This document shows, one piece after another, positions 44,820-52,970 of a stretch of 59,862 bases of DNA. Source of the DNA: Pseudomonas sp. UBA1879. GTDB taxonomy: Bacteria; Pseudomonadota; Gammaproteobacteria; Pseudomonadales; Pseudomonadaceae. Location of the stretch: assembly GCF_002338065.1 (NCBI RefSeq), contig NZ_DDHJ01000009.1, positions 1 to 59,862 on the forward strand. Reading direction: 5' to 3'. How positions within the stretch are numbered: position 1 is the stretch's first letter; each line of letters starts with the position of its first letter. Made by a program: the position numbers and the translations under genes. The notes under the pieces were generated by a model, which did not search any database, had not been told where the DNA came from, and saw only the letters and a program-made list of their open reading frames with translations.

Positions 44820-45802
44820 TTGAGGTGTTCGAGCAAGCGCCGCGCGGCTTCTTGACCGCTCAGCCAAGCCCCCTCCACACGGCCGGACAGGCACCAGTCG
44901 CCGCACACGTAGAGGCCCAAATCCGGATCGGACAGCGCGCCGACTTCACGACCGCCTGCCGGTCGGGCGTACAGCCAGCGGTGGGCCAGCGTGAACGCCG
45001 GAGCGGGCATCGAGCAGTTGATCAGCTCAGCAAAGGCGCCGTGCAGATGGTCGATCACCTGCTCCCGAAGCATGTCCAGGTGTTGACGGCTCCAGGCGCT
45101 GGTCGCATGCAGCACCCACGTGTCCATCGCGCTCTCACGCCCCGGTTTGCTGCGATTGCGGGCGAGCCAGTCGATGGGGCTGTCCTGTACGAAACAGCCT
45201 TCCAGTGGCGTTTCCAGCGGTGTATCGAACGCCAAAGCCACGGCCCAGGTCGGTTCCATTTTCACACCGGCCACGACGCTCGCGAGTTTGGGTGCAGCGG
45301 CCAACAGTGTTGTCGCCTGGGGAGCGGGGAGGGCGATCACCACCTGACTGAACGGCCCGTGGCTGCGGCCATCGGCGTCGAGCAGGTTCCAGTGCTCTTC
45401 GCCCCGGAAGACTTCAGCGATACGGCAAGAGAACGTGACCGGCATGTCGCCGAGCATCGCGCGGGTGATAGCGCTCATGCGCGGCGTGCCGACCCAACGC
45501 ACTTGCTCATCCGGCGACAGGCTCAGCACCCCGCCCTGGGAGTTGTAGAGTTTGGGTTTCCATTCGTCGACATGACCTTCGGCCTGCCACTGCTGAACCA
45601 CAGCAGCGAAGCGACGGTCACGGGCCGTGAAATACTGCGCGCCCATGTCCAGCGCACCCGCATCGCTGCGCTTGCTGGACATGCGCCCGCCGCTGCCTCG
45701 GCTTTTGTCGAAAAGGTGAATGCCATGCCCTGCGGCTTGCAGTGCCCGGGCGGCTGAGAGTCCGGCGATACCGGTACCGATGATTGCGATGGGTACAGTC
45801 AT
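44816..45802 (-). CDS. FAD/NAD(P)-dependent oxidoreductase, renalase-like
   Basis: 328 residues with the dinucleotide-binding IIGTGIAGLSAARALQAAG at the N-terminus, followed by FDKSRGSGGRMSS (the FAD pyrophosphate contact) and a C-terminal GDWCLSGRVEGAWLSGQEAA. This pattern belongs to amine-oxidase/renalase-like flavoproteins; the substrate is unknown. The 3' end overlaps the TIGR02450 gene. A TGTACA hexamer (45850-45855) lies near its promoter, raising the possibility of shared light control. Confidence 0.82.
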   Translation of the reverse strand: MTVPIAIIGTGIAGLSAARALQAAGHGIHLFDKSRGSGGRMSSKRSDAGALDMGAQYFTARDRRFAAVVQQWQAEGHVDEWKPKLYNSQGGVLSLSPDEQVRWVGTPRMSAITRAMLGDMPVTFSCRIAEVFRGEEHWNLLDADGRSHGPFSQVVIALPAPQATTLLAAAPKLASVVAGVKMEPTWAVALAFDTPLETPLEGCFVQDSPIDWLARNRSKPGRESAMDTWVLHATSAWSRQHLDMLREQVIDHLHGAFAELINCSMPAPAFTLAHRWLYARPAGGREVGALSDPDLGLYVCGDWCLSGRVEGAWLSGQEAARRLLEHLK

Positions 45803-46103
45803 AGGGGCCTCGTTACCTTGTCTGCACAGACTACGCCGTCGTCAAAACCTGTACAATGCTGTTTTTTGGTATAAGTTCTCGTCCTTCGACGTTCAGGACG
45901 TGGATCATTCCCTGTTCATGCTCGAGTGTGACGCCGTTAAGTGTGACGTCTGCTCCCATTCGTTCAACTGTGCGAACGGATTAATCGAACGTACAGATCG
46001 CATGCCGTTCTCTATAGCGTGGCCTACGCTCCGTTCACAAGCCCGTTGTTTGTGAAGAAATAGACTACTGATTTGCGACGAACGCCACGCGAGGAAGACA
46101 GAC
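45803..46103. other. Intergenic region between the oxidoreductase and TIGR01777 genes
   Basis: No gene seen. One TGTACA (45850-45855) sits at a plausible minus-strand promoter: TTGTAC, 17 bases, TAGTCT. A second 12-base-spaced box is missing, so this is weaker than the site at 44390-44464. Confidence 0.35.
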
Positions 46104-47006
46104 ATGCACATCTTGCTGACCGGCGGTACAGGCCTGATAGGTCGGGGCCTCTGCCGACACTGGCTCGATCAAGGCCACCGAATCACCGTGTGGAGCCGCA
46201 AGCCCGGCGATGTGCCGCGTTTATGCGGCGCCAGTGTGCGCGGCATCGCCCATCCCGACGAGCTTGGCCATGAGCGGATCGATGCCGTCATCAATCTGGC
46301 CGGCGCGCCTATTGCCGATCGCCCCTGGACCCGCAAGCGCAAAATGCTGCTGTGGGACAGTCGCATCACGCTTACTGAACAGCTGATCACTTGGCTCGAA
46401 CGCCGTGAGCAAAAGCCTGCCGTGTTGATCTCGGGGTCTGCTGTCGGATGGTACGGCGATGGCGGCGAGCGTGAGCTGGATGAAACCTCGCCGCCGGTGA
46501 GTGAAGATTTCGCCAGCCGCCTGTGCATCGCTTGGGAAGAAACCGCTCAACGCGCTGAGGCCTTTGGCATTCGTGTGGTGTTGCTGCGAACCGGCCTGGT
46601 GCTGGCCCGCGAGGGCGGCATGATGCAGCGCCTGTTGCCGCCCTTCAAAATGGGCATGGGCGGCCCGATCGGCAACGGTCGTCAGTGGATGCCGTGGGTG
46701 CATTACGATGATCAAATCGCCGCGATTGATTTTCTCTTGAATCGCGAAGACGCTCAGGGTCCCTATAATGCCTGCGCGCCATCACCGGTTCGTAATCGCG
46801 AATTCGCCAAGACACTCGCCGGGGTCCTGCATCGGCCTGCGTTCGTGCCCATGCCAGCGGTAGCGCTGAGGGTGCTGATGGGCGAATTGTCGATTTTGCT
46901 GTTGGGCGGCCAGCGCGCTCGCCCGAACCGATTGCTGGAAGCCGGATTCACATTCCGATTCACCGACCTGCGCGCGGCCCTGGAAAACCTGACAGACCGC
47001 CATTGA
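46104..47006 (+). CDS. TIGR01777-family SDR oxidoreductase (YfcH-like)
   Basis: 300 residues of an extended short-chain dehydrogenase. It starts MHILLTGGTGLIGRGLC (NAD(P)-binding), has VINLAGAPIAD and SGSAVGWYGDGGER, and ends with the DUF1731-type C-terminus (ARPNRLLEAGFTFRF). The function is unknown; homologues are linked to cell division inhibitor SulA-like names without proof. The gap to hemH is 14 bases, so they are probably co-transcribed. Confidence 0.85.
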   Translation: MHILLTGGTGLIGRGLCRHWLDQGHRITVWSRKPGDVPRLCGASVRGIAHPDELGHERIDAVINLAGAPIADRPWTRKRKMLLWDSRITLTEQLITWLERREQKPAVLISGSAVGWYGDGGERELDETSPPVSEDFASRLCIAWEETAQRAEAFGIRVVLLRTGLVLAREGGMMQRLLPPFKMGMGGPIGNGRQWMPWVHYDDQIAAIDFLLNREDAQGPYNACAPSPVRNREFAKTLAGVLHRPAFVPMPAVALRVLMGELSILLLGGQRARPNRLLEAGFTFRFTDLRAALENLTDRH

Positions 47007-47020
47007 CCACAAGGTGTTGC

Positions 47021-48046
47021 ATGACCGATCACGCGTTGCTGCTGGTAAACCTGGGTTCGCCAGCCTCCACTGACGTTGCGGATGTTCGCCGCTACCTCAA
47101 TCAATTCCTGATGGACCCTTACGTTATCGATCTGCCGTGGGCCGTACGCCGTTTACTGGTTTCGTTGATTCTGATCAAACGGCCGGAGCAGTCGGCCCAC
47201 GCATATGCGTCGATCTGGTGGGACGAAGGCTCGCCCCTCGTGGTGTTAAGCAAACGTCTGCAGCAGGCCATGACGAAGGAATGGACCCACGGCCCCGTCG
47301 AGCTGGCAATGCGCTATGGAGAGCCGTCGATCGAAACGGTGCTGACCCGCTTAGCGGCGCAGGGCATCAAAAAAGTCACGCTGGCGCCGCTGTACCCGCA
47401 GTTCGCCGACAGCACCGTGACCACCGTGGTGGAAGAAGCGCGGCGTGTGATTCGCGATAAAAGGCTGAGCTTCGATCTGGCACTGCTGCCGCCGTTCTTC
47501 AATCAGCCGGAATATCTCGATGCCTTGGTGCAGAGCGTCAAACCGCATCTGGAGCAGGACTACGACCACCTGTTGCTGAGTTTTCATGGTCTGCCTGAAC
47601 GGCACATCACCAAGCTCGACCCCACGGGAAACCATTGCTTCAAAAACGGCAATTGCTGTCAGACAGCGTCGCCGGAAGTGCTTGCAGTCTGCTATCGAGC
47701 GCAGTGCATGCGGTCCTCCGCCGAGTTCGCCAAGCTGATTGGCATCCCCGATGGCAAGTGGTCAGTGTCGTTTCAGTCCCGGCTGGGTCGCGCCAAGTGG
47801 ATCGAACCCTACACCGAGGCGCACTTGGCCGAACTGGCAGGGCAGGGCGTGAAGAAGCTGCTGGTCATGTGCCCGGCGTTCGTGGCGGATTGCATCGAGA
47901 CCCTGGAAGAGATCGGCGATCGCGGCGCGGAGCAGTTCAAAGAGGCGGGGGGCGAGGAGTTGGTGCTGATTCCCTGTCTCAACGACGATCCGAATTGGGC
48001 CAAGGCGTTGAATACGCTGTGCGAGCGTGCGCCTGCGATGGTTTGA
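47021..48046 (+). CDS. hemH: Ferrochelatase
   Basis: Inserts Fe2+ into protoporphyrin IX, the final heme step. 341 residues from the ATG at 47021 (MTDHALLLVNLGSP) with AAGGTGT upstream. Active-site motif LLLSFHGLPERH contains the metal-handling His. CMRSS and QSRLGRAKWIEPYTE follow, then LLVMCPAFVADCIETLEEI. A 526-base tail of REPIN-containing repeats follows the stop codon. Confidence 0.95.
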   Translation: MTDHALLLVNLGSPASTDVADVRRYLNQFLMDPYVIDLPWAVRRLLVSLILIKRPEQSAHAYASIWWDEGSPLVVLSKRLQQAMTKEWTHGPVELAMRYGEPSIETVLTRLAAQGIKKVTLAPLYPQFADSTVTTVVEEARRVIRDKRLSFDLALLPPFFNQPEYLDALVQSVKPHLEQDYDHLLLSFHGLPERHITKLDPTGNHCFKNGNCCQTASPEVLAVCYRAQCMRSSAEFAKLIGIPDGKWSVSFQSRLGRAKWIEPYTEAHLAELAGQGVKKLLVMCPAFVADCIETLEEIGDRGAEQFKEAGGEELVLIPCLNDDPNWAKALNTLCERAPAMV

Positions 48047-48072
48047 GGCAATGCGCGATTGATGTTCTCTAT

Positions 48073-48251
48073 TGTGGGAGCCGGCTTGCTGGCGAATGCG
48101 GAGTGTCAGTCGACATCTTCATGACTGAACCGCCCCATTCGCCAGCAAGCCGGCTCCCACAGGTTTTGTGGCGCACCTGATGACCTGGATTCCACCTTGG
48201 TAGCACCGCTGTCATTACGGCAACTGATCATCCAGATGCTTGTTCTTCCAC
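48073..48251. repeat. 179-bp tandem unit, copy 1 (REPIN plus uraA 3' end)
   Basis: Each unit begins TGTGGGAGCCGGCTTGCTGG, contains a second, inverted REP arm about 70 bases on, then about 85 bases ending in the same bases as the uraA 3' end (GGCAACTGATCATCCAG...). In this copy the uraA-like stop is TAA. Confidence 0.93.
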
Positions 48252-48430
48252 TGTGGGAGCCGGCTTGCTGGCGAATGCGCAGTGTCAGTCGACATCTTCA
48301 TGACTGAACCACCCCATTCGCCAGCAAGCCGGCTCTCACAGATTTTGTGGCGCTCCTGATGACCTGGATTCCACCTTGGTACCACCGCTGTCATTACGGC
48401 AACTGATCATCCAGATGCTTGTTCTTCCAC
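48252..48430. repeat. 179-bp tandem unit, copy 2
   Basis: Starts exactly 179 bases after copy 1 and differs at only a few positions (for example CGCAGTG for CGGAGTG, GGCTCTCAC for GGCTCCCAC, GCTCCTG for GCACCTG). Confidence 0.93.
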
Positions 48431-48609
48431 TGTGGGAGCCGGCTTGCTGGCGAATGCGGAGTGTCAGTCGACATCTTCATGACTGAACCACCCCATTCGC
48501 CAGCAAGCCGGCTCCCACAGATTTTGTGGCGCACCTGATGACCTGGATTCCACCTTGGTAGCACCGCTGTCCCTACGGCAACTGATCATCCAGATGCTTG
48601 TTCTTCCAC
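48431..48609. repeat. 179-bp tandem unit, copy 3, overlapping uraA
   Basis: The last 37 bases are the end of the intact uraA coding sequence, including its TAG stop at 48573-48575. This copy is probably the source of the other two. Confidence 0.93.
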
Positions 48610-49853
48610 GCATCGTTGCCCGGCAGGATCAGGTTTAGCAGGATCGCTGTGACCGCACACAGTGCAATGCCCTTCATGCCAAAGTCGTCCGGCCCGTTGC
48701 CAGTGCCGATCAGGACGCCGCCGATGCCGAACACCAGCGTCACAGAGACGATCACCAGATTGCGCGCTTCGGCCAGGTCAACCTTGTGGCGAATCAGTGT
48801 GTTCATGCCCACGGCGGCGATGGAGCCGAACAGCAGGCACAGGATTCCGCCCATCACCGGTACGGGAATGCTCTGCAGCAGCGCGCCGAATTTGCCGATG
48901 AAGGCCAAGGCGATGGCGAAAATCGCAGCCCAAGTCATGATTTTCGGGTTGTAGTTTTTAGTCAGCATTACCGCACCCGTGACTTCGGCGTACGTCGTGT
49001 TGGGTGGCCCGCCGAAGGCGCCAGCGACCGTGGTCGCGATGCCGTCGCCGAGGAGGGTGCGGTGCAGACCCGGTTTCTTCAGGTAATCACGACCTGTCAC
49101 GCTGCCCACCGCGATCACGCCGCCGATGTGCTCGATAGCGGGTGCCAGCGCCACGGGGACGATGAACAGAATCGCCTGCCAGTTAAACTCCGGCGCAGTG
49201 AAATGCGGGATGTCCAGCCATGGCGCTGCGGCGATTTTCGCCACGTCGACCACGCCAAAATAGAACGACAGCGCAAAACCCACCAGCACGCCGGAAATGA
49301 TCGGCACCAGACGAAAAATACCTTTACCGAACACCGCGACGATCAGCGTAGTCAGCAGCGCTGCCATCGAAATCGCGATGGCCGTGTGGTAGGGAATCAG
49401 CTCCGCCGCGCCATCGCCTGTGCGGCCCATGGCCATGTTGGCGGCAATGGGTGCCATCGCAAGACCGATGGAAATGATCACCGGGCCAATCACCACAGGC
49501 GGCAGCAGGCGATCAATGAATCCGGTGCCTTTGATCTTCACCGCCAGGCCAAGGAAGGTGTAGACGAAGCCCGCCGCCATCACGCCGCCCATGGTCGCCG
49601 CCAGGCCGAATTGGCCCTTGGCCAGAATGATGGGGGTGATGAACGCGAAACTGGAGGCGAGGAAAACCGGCACCTGACGGCCTGTCACCAGTTGAAAGCA
49701 CAGCGTGCCGAGACCGGCGGTGAACAGCGCGACGTTCGGGTCGAGCCCGGTGATCAGCGGCATCAGCACCAGAGCGCCAAAGGCCACGAACAGCATTTGC
49801 GCGCCCGACAGTACGGTGCGCCACAGCGGATCGTTGAACTCGTCCTGTTTCAT
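48573..49853 (-). CDS. uraA: Uracil permease (NCS2 family)
   Basis: Proton-coupled uracil importer of the inner membrane. 426 residues with about 12-14 hydrophobic segments. The NCS2 substrate motif is visible as FGGPPNTTYAEVTGAVMLT, with the family Glu in APAIEHIGGVIAVG. The start overlaps the upp stop (TGATG), so uptake and phosphoribosylation of uracil are coupled. The 3' end lies inside the third copy of a 179-base tandem repeat. Confidence 0.94.
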   Translation of the reverse strand: MKQDEFNDPLWRTVLSGAQMLFVAFGALVLMPLITGLDPNVALFTAGLGTLCFQLVTGRQVPVFLASSFAFITPIILAKGQFGLAATMGGVMAAGFVYTFLGLAVKIKGTGFIDRLLPPVVIGPVIISIGLAMAPIAANMAMGRTGDGAAELIPYHTAIAISMAALLTTLIVAVFGKGIFRLVPIISGVLVGFALSFYFGVVDVAKIAAAPWLDIPHFTAPEFNWQAILFIVPVALAPAIEHIGGVIAVGSVTGRDYLKKPGLHRTLLGDGIATTVAGAFGGPPNTTYAEVTGAVMLTKNYNPKIMTWAAIFAIALAFIGKFGALLQSIPVPVMGGILCLLFGSIAAVGMNTLIRHKVDLAEARNLVIVSVTLVFGIGGVLIGTGNGPDDFGMKGIALCAVTAILLNLILPGNDAWKNKHLDDQLP

Positions 49854-50491
49854 CAGGCGTCCTTTTGCTTGGTGCCGAAAATCTTGTCCCCGGCATCGCC
49901 AAGGCCCGGAATGATGTAGCCGTGTTCATTCAGGCGTTGGTCGATGGACGCAGTGTAAAGCTGCACGTCCGGGTGGGCCTTCTCGACGACAGCGATGCCT
50001 TCCGGCGCGGCCACCAGCACCATGGCGCGAATGTCGCGGCAGCCCGCTTTTTTCAGCAGATCGATCGTCGCGACCATCGAGCCACCCGTCGCGAGCATGG
50101 GGTCGATGATCAGCGCCAGACGCTGGTCGATTTCCGGTGCGAGTTTTTCCAGATAGGTGTGGGCTTCGAGGGTTTCCTCGTTTCGCGCAACGCCCACGGC
50201 ACTGACCTTGGCGCCCGGAATCAAGCTGAGCACGCCTTCTAGCATGCCGATGCCAGCGCGCAGGATCGGTACAACGGTGATCTTCTTGCCCGCGATCTTC
50301 TCGACCTGAACAGTGCCCGCCCAGCCTTCGATGTCGTAGGTTTCCAGCGGCAGGTCCTTGGTCGCTTCATAGGTCAGCAGCGAACCGACTTCCTGCGCCA
50401 GTTCACGAAAATTCTTGGTGCTGATATCGGCACGGCGCATGAGGCCGAGCTTGTGACGGATCAGCGGATGGCGGATCTCACGAATGGGCAT
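49853..50491 (-). CDS. upp: Uracil phosphoribosyltransferase
   Basis: Converts uracil and PRPP to UMP in pyrimidine salvage. 212 residues from the ATG at 50491 (MPIREIRHPLIRHKLGLMRR); the nine extra codons upstream are not needed. PRPP-binding loop LIIDPMLATGGSM and uracil-contacting YIIPGLGDAGDKIFGT are intact. Operon with uraA; divergent from hpt. Confidence 0.95.
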   Translation of the reverse strand: MPIREIRHPLIRHKLGLMRRADISTKNFRELAQEVGSLLTYEATKDLPLETYDIEGWAGTVQVEKIAGKKITVVPILRAGIGMLEGVLSLIPGAKVSAVGVARNEETLEAHTYLEKLAPEIDQRLALIIDPMLATGGSMVATIDLLKKAGCRDIRAMVLVAAPEGIAVVEKAHPDVQLYTASIDQRLNEHGYIIPGLGDAGDKIFGTKQKDA

Positions 50492-50689
50492 AAAGGAAAA
50501 GCTCCAGCGGGCGGGCAAAAAAAACGGCTTAGATTAATCTATTCAGCTGTAATTTGTCTTACCGGTTAGGTTCACGCTTCTTACATCGACGGGACGTCAG
50601 TCCAACGTTAGTCCAGAAAAGCTTGCTCTGACCAAGGCGGATGCGTACCTTTGCCCGCTTTTCCTCACACTGCCCCCTTGGAGAGCGTC

Positions 50690-51247
50690 ATGTCCGCTGA
50701 TCTCGAGCATATCCGTCAAGTCATGCGCGAGGCTGACTGCCTGTACACGAACGATGAGGTCGAAGCGTCCATCGCCCGCGTGGGCGAGCAGATCAACAGC
50801 GTGTTGGCCGACCGCAACCCCGTCGTTTTTTGCGTGATGAACGGCGGGCTGATCTTCGCGGGCAAGCTGCTGACTCACCTGAACTTCCCGCTGGAAGCGT
50901 CGTACCTGCACGCCACCCGTTATCGCAACGAAACCAGCGGCGGCGAGCTGTTCTGGAAGGCCAAACCTGAAGTCTCGTTCATCGACCGCGACGTGCTGAT
51001 CATCGACGACATTCTCGACGAAGGGCATACGTTGGGCGCGATCATCGACTTCTGCAAACACGCAGGGGCCAGTGCCGTTCACACTGCCGTGCTGATCGAC
51101 AAGGACCACAACCGCAAGGCGCGTCCTGACCTGAAAGCCGATTTTGTCGGCCTGCCGTGCATCGACCGCTACATCTTCGGCTACGGCATGGATTACAAAG
51201 GCTACTGGCGCAATGCTGCCGGGATCTATGCCGTGAAGGGGATGTAA
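50690..51247 (+). CDS. hpt: Hypoxanthine-guanine phosphoribosyltransferase
   Basis: Salvages hypoxanthine and guanine with PRPP. 185 residues from the ATG at 50690, preceded by TTGGAGAGCGTC. The PRPP loop is VLIIDDILDEGHTLGAI, close to the HPRT consensus. FVGLPCIDRYIFGYGMDYKG is the purine-contacting end. It is divergent from upp, giving a purine/pyrimidine salvage pair of loci. Confidence 0.92.
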   Translation: MSADLEHIRQVMREADCLYTNDEVEASIARVGEQINSVLADRNPVVFCVMNGGLIFAGKLLTHLNFPLEASYLHATRYRNETSGGELFWKAKPEVSFIDRDVLIIDDILDEGHTLGAIIDFCKHAGASAVHTAVLIDKDHNRKARPDLKADFVGLPCIDRYIFGYGMDYKGYWRNAAGIYAVKGM

Positions 51248-51324
51248 CTCACAGCCTGCACAGGTATGAGTGAGCCCGGCAGATCACATGCTAGAGTGCT
51301 TCCCACTTTTTCCGGGAGGCACCC

Positions 51325-51810
51325 ATGACGTTATCGTTTCGTAGTCAAGCTGCGTTGATGTTGCTGTTGACCCTGCCGCTCCCGGCACTCGCCGAGCCTA
51401 TGCACGCTCAATACCTCCCCCCCGACGAACTGTCCGTGCGCCAGGGCGAACCAGAGCAACAGCAGTTGCTGCAAATCACCGACTACACCATCGTCGTCGG
51501 CAGCCAGCGCCAGTCGAATCAGCAACCCATTCCCATCACGTCGCCCCTCAGCCTGCGCCTCAAGGGCAAGTCCATGAACAAGGGCGCGACTATTTCTGAG
51601 GTCCTCATTCATTTCGACGGCGAAAGCAAAAGCCTGAAAAAACCGGCGTATGACGAGCCGAGCCGCACCTTGACCCTCTATTACCCTGCCAGCCAGTACC
51701 GCGTGCTAGTGGACCTGTTGCGCAATGAAAAGGTGTACTGCCAGTTCCTCAGCTATGCCAACGGGCACGTCTGGGCTGACTTGCACACCGGCAACGTACG
51801 CGCGCGTTGA
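51325..51810 (+). CDS. Conserved exported protein downstream of hpt
   Basis: 161 residues. The signal peptide ends LPALAEPMH. The mature protein is beta-rich with GKSMNKGATISEVLIHFDGE and KVYCQFLSYANGHVWADLH; one Cys. No lipobox or catalytic motif. The function is unknown. It is 77 bases after hpt and probably separate, preceded by a purine-rich ribosome site (GGGAGGCACCC). Confidence 0.65.
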   Translation: MTLSFRSQAALMLLLTLPLPALAEPMHAQYLPPDELSVRQGEPEQQQLLQITDYTIVVGSQRQSNQQPIPITSPLSLRLKGKSMNKGATISEVLIHFDGESKSLKKPAYDEPSRTLTLYYPASQYRVLVDLLRNEKVYCQFLSYANGHVWADLHTGNVRAR

Positions 51811-51878
51811 GCCCGCGGACGGGCGAGGGGTAAACTGCCCGACCGTGAAAATGTCCCGCACGTCAGTTGGAGTCAGCA

Positions 51879-52166
51879 ATGCGTAAAGATAAGAAGCAGG
51901 TGATCGGCGATGAAATTGGCGATGCCCAGATCAAGCTGTTCCTGGATTTCGAGCCTGTCGATGCCACGTCGCCGTCGCTGCACAAATTGATCAAGGGTTA
52001 CCGTGGCCTGCGCATCGACGACTTCGAACGTTTTCTGGTGTTCTTCAAGGAAGCCGGCTACGACCTGGATGGCAAAGATGAACATGGCAACGACTTCATC
52101 GCGTTGATCAAGGATCAGCGAAATGCCCAGGACTACATCGAGCTGATCGAGAAAGCGCGGGGCTGA
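51879..52166 (+). CDS. PA4642-family protein
   Basis: 95 residues from the ATG at 51879, with GGAGTCAGCA upstream. Small, acidic and soluble, starting MRKDKKQVIGDEIGDAQIKL; IDDFERFLVFFKEAGYDL and QNAQDYIELIEKA-like helix near the end. Known as a conserved Pseudomonas family of unknown function. A strong nine-pair hairpin follows at 52184-52206. Confidence 0.75.
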   Translation: MRKDKKQVIGDEIGDAQIKLFLDFEPVDATSPSLHKLIKGYRGLRIDDFERFLVFFKEAGYDLDGKDEHGNDFIALIKDQRNAQDYIELIEKARG

Positions 52167-52183
52167 TCCGCCAGGTCCTTCAA

Positions 52184-52206
52184 ACGGGCGCCGTTCTGGC
52201 GCCCGT
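52184..52206 (+). terminator. Hairpin after the PA4642-family gene
   Basis: ACGGGCGCC-GTTCT-GGCGCCCGT, nine perfect pairs, 17 bases after the stop codon; followed by CGTCGTCG rather than a T-run, so termination is uncertain. Confidence 0.5.
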
Positions 52207-52412
52207 CGTCGTCGCGGCCGGACACGCGGAGTGCTGCGGTCTGTATCGCTGGTGTATATCCGCGCTACAACCTGCGATTCCAATTCCTACCGTTTGATTC
52301 CGTCGTTCCCCCTTTTCTGGAAAAAAACACGCTTCATACTGGGGTTCGTGTCAGAAGACACATCGGCTGCGGAGCACGAAGCTCGGCGCGTCAACCGAAA
52401 AGGAATTCGAAA

Positions 52413-52874
52413 ATGAAAGCAACCAAACGTGTTATCGGCGCCTGTCTGGCGCTGGCCGCTATCACCACCCTGCCTGCGGTTCACGCGGCGTATCCCAAGA
52501 CCATGAAGGTCGTCGTCAAAGTCTGGAACGATGGGCATCAGGACCTGAGCATGACCCACGCCAGTTGGATCCAGGACGCGGCGATACGAGACGAATACGG
52601 GTTGAGAGCTGAGGATAGCGGGCGTCGATTCGATGTGACCTTGAACAACCCACGCAACGATTCCGCTACCTTCCGCTATGCCAGCCAGGATGGGAAAGTC
52701 TGCGTATTCAGGATGGCCCACGAGACGCAGTTCAGCTGGTTCGGTTTCAAACCGAATATCGCTAAGAGCGCCACCGGACAATCCGTCGGCACGGCATCTG
52801 CGCAGTGCAATGCGATGGTCACCGCAGGTACTGGGTCGCTGAGCAGCTACACCGTCAGGTTCTCGATGAAGTGA
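52413..52874 (+). CDS. Small secreted protein of unknown function
   Basis: 153 residues. The ATG follows AAAAGGAATTCGAAA. Signal peptide ends AVHAAYPK. The mature protein is beta-rich with two Cys (GKVCVFRM and AQCNAMV) that may form one disulfide. I do not recognise the family and see no catalytic motif. It lies between the core PA4642-family gene and mqo and looks like an insertion into the conserved order. A terminator-like hairpin follows. Confidence 0.6.
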   Translation: MKATKRVIGACLALAAITTLPAVHAAYPKTMKVVVKVWNDGHQDLSMTHASWIQDAAIRDEYGLRAEDSGRRFDVTLNNPRNDSATFRYASQDGKVCVFRMAHETQFSWFGFKPNIAKSATGQSVGTASAQCNAMVTAGTGSLSSYTVRFSMK

Positions 52875-52910
52875 TGTGAGCGTCGTGCAGGGCGCATGAC
52901 GTCAAAACTG

Positions 52911-52935
52911 AAAGCCCCGCTGCGTGGGCGGGGCC
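52911..52935. terminator. Terminator between the secreted protein gene and mqo
   Basis: GCCCCGC (52914-52920) and GCGGGGC (52928-52934) form a seven-pair stem with an A-rich left flank, which suits termination of the minus-strand mqo transcript as well as the plus-strand gene. Confidence 0.6.
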
Positions 52936-52970
52936 CTCAGTGATCTCACTGATTCAGGACAATCCCTGAA

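Noticed and set aside
48073..48609. CRISPR-like reading of the regular repeats
   Set aside because: Units are adjacent and 179 bases long without unique spacers; they are tandem REPIN-containing repeats.
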